From Ralstonia insidiosa (GTDB lineage Bacteria > Pseudomonadota > Gammaproteobacteria > Burkholderiales > Burkholderiaceae): 64,000 nucleotides of DNA. The translations under genes and the position numbers were made by a program. The stretch covers positions 2,914,001 to 2,978,000 of the forward strand of contig NZ_VZPV01000001.1 in NCBI RefSeq assembly GCF_008801405.1. Direction: 5' to 3'. Below are positions 1 through 7,776 of the stretch, one piece after another. How positions within the stretch are numbered: position 1 is the first letter of the stretch; the number at the start of each line of letters is the position of its first letter. The notes below the pieces were generated by a model. The model saw only the letters and a list, made by a program, of their open reading frames with translations, made no database searches and was not told the origin of the DNA.

Positions 1-1
1 T

Positions 2-322
2 GACGACGGTACGGCCAGCGCCACGGCCACCATCACGCGCACCAATGTCTACTGGCTGGGCGGCCAGTACCGCGTCATGCCGGCCCTGGTGCTGACGGGT
101 GCTGCGTACTACACGGACAACCGCAACTCGAGCGCGGATCCGTGGTTGTTCGTGCTGTCGGCTGACTACTCTTTCTCCAAGCGCACCGATGTCTACCTGA
201 ACATCGGCTACGCGAAGAACAAGAACGGTTCGACACAGGGCCTGAGCGGCTCGGGCTCGACCTTCGTTGCTGCGGGCGAGAACCAGACCGGCGCCACGAT
301 CGGCCTGCGTCACCGCTTCTAA
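2..322 (+). CDS. Outer-membrane porin, C-terminal part (5' end outside window)
   Basis: The frame is open from the first bases of the window and ends at a TAA, leaving about 106 residues of a larger protein. The visible part consists of alternating amphipathic strands and ends in ATIGLRHRF. A terminal phenylalanine is the outer-membrane insertion signature of trimeric porins. The segment FSKRTDVYLNIGYAKNK resembles the last strands of Burkholderiales OmpC-type general porins, which let small hydrophilic solutes diffuse across the outer membrane. A second porin of the same family lies at 33912-34991. A hairpin-plus-T-run terminator follows at 441-478. The substrate cannot be inferred from this fragment. 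Confidence 0.85.
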   Translation, partial: DDGTASATATITRTNVYWLGGQYRVMPALVLTGAAYYTDNRNSSADPWLFVLSADYSFSKRTDVYLNIGYAKNKNGSTQGLSGSGSTFVAAGENQTGATIGLRHRF

Positions 323-440
323 GCCGTACGCGCCGGAGGACGGCGCATCATCAAATCGTCGTCACCTGCACCTCCCTTACGAGGCCGCGGCGTGACGACA
401 CCACGTTCATATCGACCTTGCCTCCTTGCAGGGCTCGTTG

Positions 441-478
441 GGCCGATTCTTCATGCTTGGATCGGCCTCTTTTTGTTT
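441..478 (+). terminator. Rho-independent terminator downstream of the porin
   Basis: GGCCGAT (441-447) pairs with ATCGGCC (461-467) and is followed by a T-rich tract (TCTTTTTGTTT). It lies about 120 bp past the porin stop codon with no gene in between, so it most likely ends the porin transcript. Confidence 0.7.
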
Positions 479-627
479 CTGCACATCTCCCCTGCGATCC
501 GATACAAGCGGGCAACCTCGTGCGCCGCTAACGCCTAACGCAGCACGACATCGAGCAGCCCACCGTATCGAAGCGCAGTCAGTGTGTCGCTGGCGCAGTT
601 GGGCTGGCGCCTCACGTCGGCTTCGGC

Positions 628-780
628 TCATGAGGGCGGCCAACACAACAGCGGCAGTAGCGCCAGCATGGCGAGGCCGTGGTTGATGGCGGAGAACCCA
701 GCGTAGTGCAGCAACCCAGGCAGGGCCGAGAACAGAAGTCAAACCGATCAGTGCGACCAGCCCACCCACGTTGTGCAAAC
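628..780 (-). pseudogene. Possible remnant of a membrane-transporter C-terminus in an otherwise gene-free stretch
   Basis: Positions 479-861 hold no convincing gene. On the minus strand a hydrophobic reading (LFSALPGLLHYAGFSAIN followed by a second hydrophobic stretch) ends at a TGA at 628-630. It looks like the last membrane helices of a transporter, but upstream the sensible reading moves to another frame and has no start codon. I read it as a decayed fragment. The composition is GC-rich like the neighbours, so a chance open frame is also possible. Confidence 0.2.
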
Positions 781-861
781 AGTGCGTTCAGGTGAGGTGG
801 ACGAAGTGGCCAGAAGCCCCCCGCCCGCCACACACGCGATTGACGTTGCTACGGCTCAAAG

Positions 862-897
862 AAAAACCCGCGACACTTTCGCAGTCGCGGGTTTTTT
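862..897. terminator. Bidirectional hairpin terminator downstream of the RcnB-like gene
   Basis: AAAAACCCGCGAC (862-874) is complementary to the segment at 884-897, which ends in six T. A-runs and T-runs on opposite sides allow termination in both directions. It sits 22 bp beyond the stop codon of the minus-strand RcnB-like gene. Confidence 0.8.
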
Positions 898-918
898 GTT
901 GATCAACGAAGGTGCGTG

Positions 919-1266
919 TTATCCGCCGATGGTCACGTTGAGGACAACACCACTCGGTTGCACGAGATAGTAGCCGCCGTTGACGCCAATCCAGTGAGCC
1001 CCGCGCGGCGGCGGCGCCAGGTGGTGGTCACGCCAATCATCGACGATGTACTGGCGATCGCGGTACTCGGGCGGAATCCGTTCGCCACGGTTCCAGCGGT
1101 GAGCCATCTCGCGGTCGGCACGGCGGTCGACATCCACACGCTCTTCGTGGCGGTCGCGATCCCAGCGGCGATCGTGATCGCGGTCATGGCCTTGTGCGTG
1201 GCTCGCAAGCGGCACCAGCGCAGAGACCGCCAGCATCAAGGAAGTCAAAATCTTGGCTTTCTGCAT
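919..1266 (-). CDS. RcnB-family periplasmic protein
   Basis: A 115-aa protein with a Sec signal peptide (MQKAKILTSLMLAVSALVPLASHA, cleavage expected after AHA). Next comes a highly charged Asp/His/Arg segment (GHDRDHDRRWDRDRHEERV) and a C-terminal domain with WNRGERIPPEYR and DWRDHHLAPPPRGAHWI. These are features of the RcnB family (formerly DUF2502-like). E. coli RcnB is a periplasmic protein that modulates nickel/cobalt homeostasis; many family members have no proven metal role. No efflux pump gene is adjacent, so metal handling is only a family-level suggestion. The gene stands alone, with a strong terminator just after it. Confidence 0.8.
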   Translation of the reverse strand: MQKAKILTSLMLAVSALVPLASHAQGHDRDHDRRWDRDRHEERVDVDRRADREMAHRWNRGERIPPEYRDRQYIVDDWRDHHLAPPPRGAHWIGVNGGYYLVQPSGVVLNVTIGG

Positions 1267-1537
1267 CGACCTTCTCCTATGGAACGTCCGGTCAGCGCCG
1301 GACCTTGCTTGCAGTCTAGGCTTGAGGGTGCCTTAAGGCTGTGACGAACACGGTTAAGGATGTAACGGAAGATTATTGGGCGTCACTCATCGGCTCGCAG
1401 TGGCGCGGTCTTCGTGGGGATCAGGGTGCCGGTGTTGCCGCTGGCGTTCGTGCTGGTGCGGCGGGCACTTCATCCTGTTTGAGTACCTCACGCCATATCT
1501 GCACGCGCCACACGGCGTGCTCCCCCTGTTTACGCGT

Positions 1538-1567
1538 TCTTTACACCGCGGGCGATCTCTTTACACC
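1538..1567. promoter_or_regulatory. Direct repeat TCTTTACACC x2 upstream of the universal stress gene
   Basis: The 424-bp gap at 1267-1690 contains no gene. It contains two exact copies of TCTTTACACC at 1538-1547 and 1558-1567, spaced 20 bp start to start (two helical turns), about 125 bp before the usp start. A dyad (GCACGC...GCGTGC) lies at 1501-1520. The same-face spacing fits a dimeric activator or repressor site, but no regulator family can be assigned. Confidence 0.25.
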
Positions 1568-1690
1568 ATCTTTGCGGCGCGATCCGTATAACGAAATCAG
1601 GCCGCATGCCCTGACAGCGGCCCTGCCCGGCCACCACAGGCGAACCCGACCCAGCCTGCCGCCGCCCGCTCAACGTGTAAGGAACGCGCA

Positions 1691-2116
1691 ATGCTCAAAC
1701 TCCTCGTCCCCGTCAATGGCTCCCGGCATGCGCTGGATGCCGTGCGCCATGCAGCCTTCCTGTATCGGGATCGCTGCGCGTCCGACATCGTGCTGCTCAA
1801 CGTGCAGGAGCCGATCGAGGGCGGCCGCGCCAGCGCCTACCACCCGCTGGAGATGCTGCGCAAACTCGAAGAACAAAGCGGGGAAGAGGCACTTCGCCCG
1901 GCACGCAGCATCCTGGATGATGCCGGCGCCAACTACACCGCGCAGGTCAAGATCGGGCGCGTCGCTGAAACCATTGCGCAAATGGCCGCCGCCAACCAAT
2001 GCGACATGATCGTGATGGGCACAGCCGGGCGCACCGCCGTCGGTTCGCTCATGTCGAGCCGGCTGTCCAACCGGTTGATCCGCCTGTCGTCGATTCCGGT
2101 GACGCTGGTGCGGTAA
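1691..2116 (+). CDS. Universal stress protein, UspA family
   Basis: A 141-aa single Usp domain. It starts with the usual first strand MLKLLVPVNGS and ends with DMIVMGTAGRTAVGSLMSS followed by PVTLVR. The ATP-binding signature G-x2-G-x9-G(S/T) is present only in part: GTAG is there, but the distal glycine position reads SR, so nucleotide binding is uncertain. AAGGAACGCGCA immediately before the ATG is a good ribosome binding site. Usp proteins are cytosolic stress and starvation factors. No operon partner is evident; the next gene is a LysE exporter 118 bp away. Confidence 0.88.
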   Translation: MLKLLVPVNGSRHALDAVRHAAFLYRDRCASDIVLLNVQEPIEGGRASAYHPLEMLRKLEEQSGEEALRPARSILDDAGANYTAQVKIGRVAETIAQMAAANQCDMIVMGTAGRTAVGSLMSSRLSNRLIRLSSIPVTLVR

Positions 2117-2233
2117 CGCGTTCTGCCGGACCAATACAGAATCCGTCAATTTCTAGGACTTCTGTACCTGTTGGGCCATTCCCACCGGGTGCTAGCCTGC
2201 AAGCTCATCTTTTCTCCGCTCGCAGGCTTCATC

Positions 2234-2866
2234 ATGCCCACCCTCACCAACCTGCTCACCTTTGCCCTGGTCGCGCTCGGCATGGTGCTGACGCCCGGCC
2301 CGAACATGATCTATTTGATCTCACGTTCGATCTGCCAGGGGCGCAATGCGGGGCTGATCTCGCTGATGGGCATTGCCACCGGGTTCGTCTTCTACATGCT
2401 GTGCGCAGCATTTGGCATCACGGCGCTGTTGATGGCGGTGCCGTTTGCCTACGATGCGCTGCGCTTTGGCGGGGCGATCTACTTGTTGTACCTCGCCTGG
2501 CAGGCGGTGCGCCCGGGCGGCCGCGCGCCGTTCCAGGTACGTGAACTGCCGGTGGATAGCCCGCGCAAGCTGTACACGATGGGTTTGCTGACCAGCATGC
2601 TGAACCCAAAGGTGGCGGTGCTCTATCTGTCGCTGCTGCCGCAGTTCATCGAGCCGTCGCATGGCAGCGTGCTGGTCCAATCGGTCTGCCTGGGCGTCAC
2701 ACAGATCTGCGTGAGCGTGACCGTCAATTCGATGATTGCGGCCACCGCCGGCAGCATTGCGGCATTCCTGTCGCGCAAGCCGAGTTGGCTGTCGATCCAG
2801 CGCTATTTGATGGGGACGGTGCTGACCAGCCTGGCGCTGCGCATGGCGATGGAAGCACGCAAGTAA
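2234..2866 (+). CDS. LysE/RhtB-family amino-acid exporter
   Basis: A 210-aa integral membrane protein with about six hydrophobic segments. The N-terminal signature LGMVLTPGPNMIYLISRS is typical of the LysE/RhtB superfamily, as is the central LNPKVAVLYLSLLPQF. The family exports amino acids or related metabolites (threonine, homoserine, lysine and others) by proton exchange across the inner membrane; the substrate here is not predictable. I chose the ATG at 2234 because the hydrophobic N-terminus begins there. An upstream ATG at 2171 would add 21 residues without family character. Confidence 0.85.
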   Translation: MPTLTNLLTFALVALGMVLTPGPNMIYLISRSICQGRNAGLISLMGIATGFVFYMLCAAFGITALLMAVPFAYDALRFGGAIYLLYLAWQAVRPGGRAPFQVRELPVDSPRKLYTMGLLTSMLNPKVAVLYLSLLPQFIEPSHGSVLVQSVCLGVTQICVSVTVNSMIAATAGSIAAFLSRKPSWLSIQRYLMGTVLTSLALRMAMEARK

Positions 2867-2921
2867 GCTCTGCCGCTGCACCGTCACTGCGGCGCACCGT
2901 CCTCACCGTCGACAATCCTCA

Positions 2922-2950
2922 TTGACACGGGTGCCGCCATGTCCTTGGAT
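2922..2950 (+). promoter_or_regulatory. Candidate promoter of the sulfite-oxidase-like operon
   Basis: TTGACA (2922-2927) and TTGGAT (2945-2950) are separated by 17 bp and lie about 30 bp before the gene start. The -35 hexamer is perfect; the -10 hexamer is weak. This is an inference from sequence only. Confidence 0.35.
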
Positions 2951-2980
2951 ACCGTGAGGTGACCCCAAGGAGATGACGGC

Positions 2981-4231
2981 ATGCACCCAGACGATCCACA
3001 GCAACGCGCCCGGCGGCGCGGCGTACTCAAGGCGCTTGGCACGCTCGGTGCCGGCACTGCGCTCAGCCACCCGGCACTGACCGCGCTGGCTGCCACCGCA
3101 GGCAGCGTGACCCTGCCCTTCGACAACGGCGAACGCGAGCTGGTGGCCTTTCCCCAGAAGCGCCCGCTGATCCTGCTGACCAGCCGTCCGCCGCAACTCG
3201 AAACACCATTCGCGGTGTTCAATGACGGCACCATCACGCCCAACGATGCGTTCTTCGTGCGCTACCACTGGGCCGGCATCCCCACCTCGATCGACCCGGC
3301 AACATACCGCCTGCAGGTGGGCGGCAACGTCAACACGCCGCTCGATCTGTCGCTGGCAGACCTGAAGGCGCTGGGTGAGGCGCGCGAAATCGTTGCCGTC
3401 AACCAGTGCTCAGGCAATGGGCGCGGGTACTTCCAACCGCGTGTGGGCGGCGGGCAGCTTTCCAACGGGGCGATGGGCAATGCACGCTGGACAGGCGTGC
3501 CGCTCAAACAGGTGCTGGAGAAGGCCGGCGTGCGCGCGGGCAGCGTGCAGGTAGTATTCGATGGCCTGGACCACCCGCCGCTGGCCGACGCCAAGAGCCC
3601 CGATTTCATCAAGGCGCTGGAGATCGACCATGCGCTCGATGGCGAGGTGATGATCGCCTGGGCCATGAACGGCGCCGACCTGCCCCTGCTCAATGGCTAC
3701 CCGATCCGCCTGATCGTGCCGGGCCACTATGGCACGTACTGGGTCAAGCACCTCACGAACATCCAGGTCGTCGACAAACCATTCGACGGGTTCTGGATGC
3801 GCACGGCCTACCGGATTCCTGATAACACCTGCGCCTGCGTGGCGCCCGGCACCACTCCTGCCAAGACCGTGCCGATCGGCCGCTTCAACGTGCGCTCGTT
3901 CATCACCAGCCTGGCCGATGGCGCGACCGTTGCGGCCGGGCGTGAACACATCGTACGTGGCATCGCCTTTGATGGCGGCTACGGCATCACCGAGGTGGCC
4001 TTCTCCGCAGATGGCGGGCGCACATGGGTGGAAGCGCAGTTGGGTGAAGACCTGGGCAAATACTCGTTCCGCGAATGGCGTGCGCCGTTCAAACCCACTC
4101 GGCGCGGCGCGTACGAACTCAAGGTGCGTGCAGTCAACCGCATCGGCCAGAGCCAGCCGATGACGGCACTGTGGAACCCGCCAGGCTACATGCGCAACGT
4201 GGTGGAAACCACGCGCGTGACCGCTGCGTGA
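2981..4231 (+). CDS. sorA: Molybdopterin sulfite oxidase-like dehydrogenase, Tat-exported (SorA-like)
   Basis: 416 aa. The N-terminus has a twin-arginine motif (RARRRGVLKAL) followed by a hydrophobic stretch, so folded export to the periplasm with a bound molybdenum cofactor is expected. The oxidoreductase molybdopterin domain spans roughly residues 80-280. Cys143 in VNQCSGNGR is the expected Mo ligand, and the cofactor-domain segments PIRLIVPGHYGTYWVKHL and NGADLPLLNGYP are present. A Mo-co oxidoreductase dimerization domain follows (about 290-405). The family oxidizes sulfite to sulfate with a cytochrome c acceptor. The start is supported by AAGGAGATGACGGC before the ATG. A haem c gene begins 10 bp downstream, matching the SorA-SorB pair of Starkeya. 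Other substrates are possible for this superfamily. Confidence 0.82.
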   Translation: MHPDDPQQRARRRGVLKALGTLGAGTALSHPALTALAATAGSVTLPFDNGERELVAFPQKRPLILLTSRPPQLETPFAVFNDGTITPNDAFFVRYHWAGIPTSIDPATYRLQVGGNVNTPLDLSLADLKALGEAREIVAVNQCSGNGRGYFQPRVGGGQLSNGAMGNARWTGVPLKQVLEKAGVRAGSVQVVFDGLDHPPLADAKSPDFIKALEIDHALDGEVMIAWAMNGADLPLLNGYPIRLIVPGHYGTYWVKHLTNIQVVDKPFDGFWMRTAYRIPDNTCACVAPGTTPAKTVPIGRFNVRSFITSLADGATVAAGREHIVRGIAFDGGYGITEVAFSADGGRTWVEAQLGEDLGKYSFREWRAPFKPTRRGAYELKVRAVNRIGQSQPMTALWNPPGYMRNVVETTRVTAA

Positions 4232-4241
4232 GGAGGCCACC

Positions 4242-4586
4242 ATGCTCAATCGCAAGACACTGCGCACCTGCCTCGCGCTGGCAACGCTAGTGGGCGCGAC
4301 GACAACGCACGCGTTGGACGTCACGCTGCCGCCCGAAACCGCGCAATACAAGCCGAGCGACCTGCCCGGCTACCGGCTTGTGCTGCAGAACTGCATGATC
4401 TGCCACGCCGCGCAGTACGTGCAGACGCAGCCGCCCACGCTCCCGCGCAGCTACTGGGAGGCCACCGTCAAGAAGATGAAGGTGCCGTTCGGCGCGCCAT
4501 TTCCCGAGGAAGACATCCCAGCGATGGTCGACTACCTGGTGAAGACCTACGGCGCCGAACGCCCGCAAGCCAGTCCCGCCAAATGA
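4242..4586 (+). CDS. sorB: Monohaem cytochrome c subunit of the sulfite dehydrogenase (SorB-like)
   Basis: 114 aa with a Sec signal peptide ending near THA. It has one haem c attachment motif, CMICH, and a later methionine in KKMKVPFGAPF that can be the axial ligand. The C-terminal helix (PEEDIPAMVDYLVKTYG) is typical of small class I cytochromes. It starts 10 bp after the sulfite-oxidase-like gene with a strong AGGAGG site, so the two are co-transcribed. The expected role is to take electrons from the molybdenum subunit in the periplasm and pass them to the respiratory chain. Confidence 0.82.
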   Translation: MLNRKTLRTCLALATLVGATTTHALDVTLPPETAQYKPSDLPGYRLVLQNCMICHAAQYVQTQPPTLPRSYWEATVKKMKVPFGAPFPEEDIPAMVDYLVKTYGAERPQASPAK

Positions 4587-4590
4587 CAAC

Positions 4591-4626
4591 GGGGCGATCC
4601 GGCTAAACCGGATCGCCCCGCTTGTT
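4591..4626. terminator. Terminator between convergent sorB and the TusA-like gene
   Basis: GGGGCGATCCGG (4591-4602) pairs exactly with CCGGATCGCCCC (4608-4619) around a 5-nt loop, followed by GCTTGTTTG. It lies between two convergent genes and can serve both. Confidence 0.75.
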
Positions 4627-4642
4627 TGAACACGCGGCCGGA

Positions 4643-4870
4643 TCAGCGACGGCGCATGTAGAACGTGAAGACCTTGTCGTGCTCGCTGTGCTCCAGCAGT
4701 TCGTTGCCGGTCTGCTTGGCAAACGCCTGGAAGTCGCGCGTGGCGCCAGGGTCGGTGGCGAGAATCTTGAGCACGTCGCCGCTCTGCATATCGGCAAGCG
4801 CCTTCTTCGTGCGCAGGATGGGCAGCGGGCAGTTCAGGCCGCGTGCGTCAACTTCCTTCTGGAACTCCAT
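4643..4870 (-). CDS. tusA: TusA-family sulfurtransferase
   Basis: 75 aa. The N-terminal signature DARGLNCPLPILRTKKAL contains the CPxP motif whose cysteine carries a persulfide. TusA-type proteins pass sulfur to tRNA thiolation, molybdenum cofactor synthesis and other pathways in the cytosol. AGAGGAAG lies just before the ATG at 4870, and the resulting length matches the family. An ATG further upstream (4921) would add an atypical N-terminus. Proximity to the sulfite dehydrogenase genes is convergent, so no operon link is implied. Confidence 0.85.
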   Translation of the reverse strand: MEFQKEVDARGLNCPLPILRTKKALADMQSGDVLKILATDPGATRDFQAFAKQTGNELLEHSEHDKVFTFYMRRR

Positions 4871-4917
4871 GTCTTCCTCTAGGTTGCGAGCGAACAGCTT
4901 GGCACTGCTCGCGTAAG

Positions 4918-5499
4918 TCATTCCGCTATTGTAACGAGCCGCGTGGGTTGCCACTGGCGCGGCGGCGGCTCGGCGGGCTCGCCGGTGCGGATGTCGATAT
5001 AGCTCACAGGCAAGCCGCGTGCCGCCAGGAAATCAGCCACCGCATAGCCGGTGCCAGCCGTCCACGGGCGCACTTTCTCAAACGGTTTCAGGCGGTATTC
5101 GACCAGTTCTTCCGACAGCGCGATCTCGCCATCGGCCACCACGTGGTAGGCAATGATCAGCTCGTTCTTGCGGATGAACTCGTACACGCCGATCAGCGAG
5201 ATCGATTGCGCGTCGAGATTGGTCTCTTCCTTCAGCTCGCGTGCGATGCCCTCTTCGGGCGTTTCGTCGCGCTCCATGAAACCGGTGACGAGCGCGAACA
5301 TGCCTTCGGGCCACAACGCATTGCGCGCCAGGAACATCTGCCCGCGATATTCGACCACCGCTGCCAGCACCGGCAGCGGGTTGTTCCAGTGGACAAAGCC
5401 ACAATCCGGCGCCGGGCATGCGATGCGCAGGCGTCCGGCGTTGTGCTGCTCGACGAGCGGCGTGGCGCATTGCGGGCAGAAGCGGTAGTCGAAGCTCAT
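4918..5499 (-). CDS. Nudix hydrolase with N-terminal zinc ribbon
   Basis: 193 aa. The N-terminus carries two Cys pairs (CPQC near residue 8 and CPAPDC near residue 28) forming a probable zinc ribbon. A Nudix domain follows with the box GFMERDETPEEG-x2-REL-x-EET, matching GX5EX7REUXEEXG. The arrangement resembles the NudC/NADH pyrophosphatase branch. The enzyme would hydrolyse a nucleoside diphosphate linked to another moiety (NADH, ADP-ribose or similar) with Mg2+. It follows the threonine aldolase gene by 15 bp on the same strand, so co-transcription is likely. The exact substrate is unknown. Confidence 0.87.
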   Translation of the reverse strand: MSFDYRFCPQCATPLVEQHNAGRLRIACPAPDCGFVHWNNPLPVLAAVVEYRGQMFLARNALWPEGMFALVTGFMERDETPEEGIARELKEETNLDAQSISLIGVYEFIRKNELIIAYHVVADGEIALSEELVEYRLKPFEKVRPWTAGTGYAVADFLAARGLPVSYIDIRTGEPAEPPPRQWQPTRLVTIAE

Positions 5500-5514
5500 G
5501 GTGATGAGGTCAAG

Positions 5515-6561
5515 TTATGCGGCGTGTTCGCAAGCGAGGCGGATGTCGGCGGCAAAGGCTTCCACCGTTTCGGGCAGCACATCCCACGAGCACATCAGGC
5601 GGCAGCCGCCTGCACCGATGAACGTGTAGAACTTCCAACCACGTGCGCGCAGCGCTTCGATGGCCGGCAACGGCAGCTCGGCAAACACGGCGTTCGATTC
5701 GGTGGGGAACATGATGCGCACGCCAGGCACATCAACGATGCGCGAATGCAGCAGTTGCGCCATCGCGTTGCCGTGGCGCGCATTGCGCAGCCACACGTCG
5801 TTCTCCAGCAAGCCCAGCCACGGTGCGGAGATGAAGCGCATCTTCGATGCCAGTTGCCCCGCCTGCTTCACGCGATACGCGAAGTCCTCGGCGAGTCGGC
5901 GATCGAAGAAGACGACGGCCTCGCCCACCGGCAGGCCATTCTTCGTGCCGCCAAAGCACAGCACGTCCACGCCCGCGCGCCAGGTGACCTCTGACGGATG
6001 CACGCCGAGCGACGCCACCGCGTTGGCAAAGCGCGCGCCATCCATATGCACACGCAACTGGCGGCGCTTGGCGATGGCGGCAATCGCACGCACCTCTTCC
6101 ACCGTGTAGACCGTGCCCACCTCCGTCGACTGCGTGAGCGAGACGACCTTGGGCTTCGGGTAGTGGATATCGGAGCGGCGCGTGACCAGCGCCTCCACCG
6201 CATCGGGCGTGAGCTTGCCGTTTTCGCCCTTGGCGGTCAGCAATTTGGAGCCGTTGGAGAAGAACTCCGGGCCGCCGCACTCGTCCGTCTCGATATGCGC
6301 CAGCTCGTGGCAGATGACCGAGTGATACGACTGGCACAGCGATGACAGCGCCAGCGAATTGGCCGCCGTGCCGTTGAAGACGAAGAAGACTTCGCAGTCG
6401 GTCTCGAACAGGTCACGAATGCGATCGCACACGCGCTGCGTCCAGGAATCATCGCCATACGCGGGTTCGTGGCCACTGCCGTTGGCTTCCAGGAAGTACT
6501 TCAGCGATTCCGGGCAGAAGCCCGCGTAGTTGTCAGAGGCGAAATGTTGCATGGGCTGCAT
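5515..6561 (-). CDS. ltaE: Low-specificity threonine aldolase, PLP-dependent
   Basis: 348 aa of the beta-eliminating lyase fold. The start region FASDNYAGFCPESL and the PLP-lysine motif FGGTKNGLPVG are characteristic, as are HMDGARFANAVASLG (cofactor aspartate) and the internal HIETDECGGPEFFS. The enzyme cleaves L-threonine or L-allo-threonine to glycine and acetaldehyde in the cytosol. I chose the ATG at 6561 (MQPMQHFASDN); a second ATG at 6552 is equally possible. Longer upstream extensions read as low-complexity serine/arginine sequence and are unlikely. It is in a minus-strand run with the Nudix gene. Confidence 0.9.
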   Translation of the reverse strand: MQPMQHFASDNYAGFCPESLKYFLEANGSGHEPAYGDDSWTQRVCDRIRDLFETDCEVFFVFNGTAANSLALSSLCQSYHSVICHELAHIETDECGGPEFFSNGSKLLTAKGENGKLTPDAVEALVTRRSDIHYPKPKVVSLTQSTEVGTVYTVEEVRAIAAIAKRRQLRVHMDGARFANAVASLGVHPSEVTWRAGVDVLCFGGTKNGLPVGEAVVFFDRRLAEDFAYRVKQAGQLASKMRFISAPWLGLLENDVWLRNARHGNAMAQLLHSRIVDVPGVRIMFPTESNAVFAELPLPAIEALRARGWKFYTFIGAGGCRLMCSWDVLPETVEAFAADIRLACEHAA

Positions 6562-6592
6562 CGCGGGCCGGCGGCGTGATTGAGGGAAGGCG

Positions 6593-6781
6593 TTACTTCT
6601 GTTCCGACCAGAGCACGCCGCCGGTCGCCCAGTTCTCGCGCTTGACGTCGTTGATGATGATGTCGACCGCGCCCGGCACACAGCCCAGGGTTTCGCAGGT
6701 GACGCGCGTCACTTCTTCGACGAGCTTCTTTTTCTGCTCAACAGTACGGCCTTCAAACATCTCGATATGGAAAGTCGGCAT
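6593..6781 (-). CDS. 4-oxalocrotonate tautomerase-family protein
   Basis: 62 aa, beginning MPTFHIEMFEGRTVEQKKK. Removal of Met exposes Pro1, the catalytic base of the 4-OT superfamily. The remaining length and the ending GVLWSEQK fit the family. These small hexameric enzymes interconvert keto-enol forms; 2-hydroxymuconate tautomerization is the classic case. There are no aromatic-degradation genes next to it, so its substrate is open. The start is set by the required proline at position 2. Confidence 0.85.
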   Translation of the reverse strand: MPTFHIEMFEGRTVEQKKKLVEEVTRVTCETLGCVPGAVDIIINDVKRENWATGGVLWSEQK

Positions 6782-6822
6782 GGTGTCTCCGGTGTTGGGG
6801 ATTCGCGTGTTCAATCGCTTAG

Positions 6823-7617
6823 TTAACCGCGGTATGAAGCGTCAATTTTATCCAGTTTGCGCAGCAGGGCCGGCCACTCCATCACACCTTCGATGGCGCC
6901 GCCGTCTTCCAGCTGTTCGGCAGCGCGGTCGGCCACGTGCGGCGCGGGCGAGACCACCCCATCGCCGGTCATGCCCGTCAGCGCCTGGATCTGGATCTCG
7001 CATGCCTTAATGAGCGTCGCCATTAGCACATGCGCTTCGGCTACGGTGCGGCCGATCGTGAGCGTGCCGTGATTGCGCAGCAGCATGGCGAACTGGGCCC
7101 CAAGCGATGCGGTCAGACGTGCGCCCTCTTCCGGCGAGAAGGCCAAGCCCTCGTAGTCGTGATACGCGATGCGCTTGTGAAAGCGCAGTGCATGCTGCGA
7201 CAGCGGCAGCAGCCCGTGCTTCTGCGCCGACACGGCAATGCCCGCCGTGTTGTGCAGGTGGATCACGCAATGCGCATCGGCGCGCGCCGCATGCACAGCC
7301 GCGTGCAGCGCAAAGCCCGTGACGTTCACCGACGGCCGTGCTGCAGCGTCAGGCCAATCGCCGACGAGCTGGCCCGCACCGTTGATCTTCACCAGGTTGG
7401 ACGCGGTGATCTCGTCGAAGGCCAGGCCGAAGGCGTTGATGAGGAAGTGGTCCGGCTCACCCGGAACGGTGGCCGACAGATGGGTGTAGATCAGGTCATC
7501 CCAGCCGTTGAGCGCGGCCAGGCGATAGGCGGCGGCCAAGTCGACGCGCACGGCGCGCTCGGCTTCGCTGATCTCGCCCCCGGGCACAACGGCGCCGGGG
7601 CGCAGGGCAAAAGACAT
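6823..7617 (-). CDS. Class II aldolase/adducin-family protein
   Basis: 264 aa. Recognisable segments are NGWDDLIYTHLSATVPG (N-terminal), HAARADAHCVIHLHNTAG, where the HLH histidines bind the divalent metal, and FAMLLRNHGTLTIGRTVAEAH with a third histidine. The family includes L-fuculose-phosphate and ribulose-phosphate aldolases and uncharacterized decarboxylase-like members of about this size. Bacterial proteins with this architecture are usually annotated only at family level, and no sugar genes adjoin it. It starts 41 bp upstream of the tautomerase gene, probably in the same transcript. Confidence 0.85.
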   Translation of the reverse strand: MSFALRPGAVVPGGEISEAERAVRVDLAAAYRLAALNGWDDLIYTHLSATVPGEPDHFLINAFGLAFDEITASNLVKINGAGQLVGDWPDAAARPSVNVTGFALHAAVHAARADAHCVIHLHNTAGIAVSAQKHGLLPLSQHALRFHKRIAYHDYEGLAFSPEEGARLTASLGAQFAMLLRNHGTLTIGRTVAEAHVLMATLIKACEIQIQALTGMTGDGVVSPAPHVADRAAEQLEDGGAIEGVMEWPALLRKLDKIDASYRG

Positions 7618-7685
7618 GGGGCTCCTCCAATGGAGGAGGCATTCTAGAACGTGCGCGCAAATCGCGCGGTGACCTGCGCGACATG

Positions 7686-7776
7686 CTGTCCTTCATCGCG
7701 GTCCTTTATCGCTGTCCCTCATCGCCGTCCTTCATCGCTGTCCCTCATCGCTGTCCCTCATCGCTGTCCATCACGC
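7686..7776. repeat. Tandem repeat, seven 13-bp units
   Basis: Seven consecutive 13-bp units with consensus CTGTCCCTCATCG fill 7686-7776. Three units are exact, the others have one to three changes, and the last is degenerate and overlaps the stop codon of the minus-strand MFS gene (7771-7773). Copy number is likely to vary between strains by slippage. Confidence 0.9.

Noticed and set aside
1341..2009. 222-codon plus-strand open frame upstream of and overlapping the universal stress gene
   Set aside because: Arg/Ser/Thr-rich and out of frame with the conserved Usp domain, which has its own binding site and start at 1691.
7686..7776. CRISPR-like array
   Set aside because: Units are 13 bp and contiguous without spacers, and no cas genes are present.
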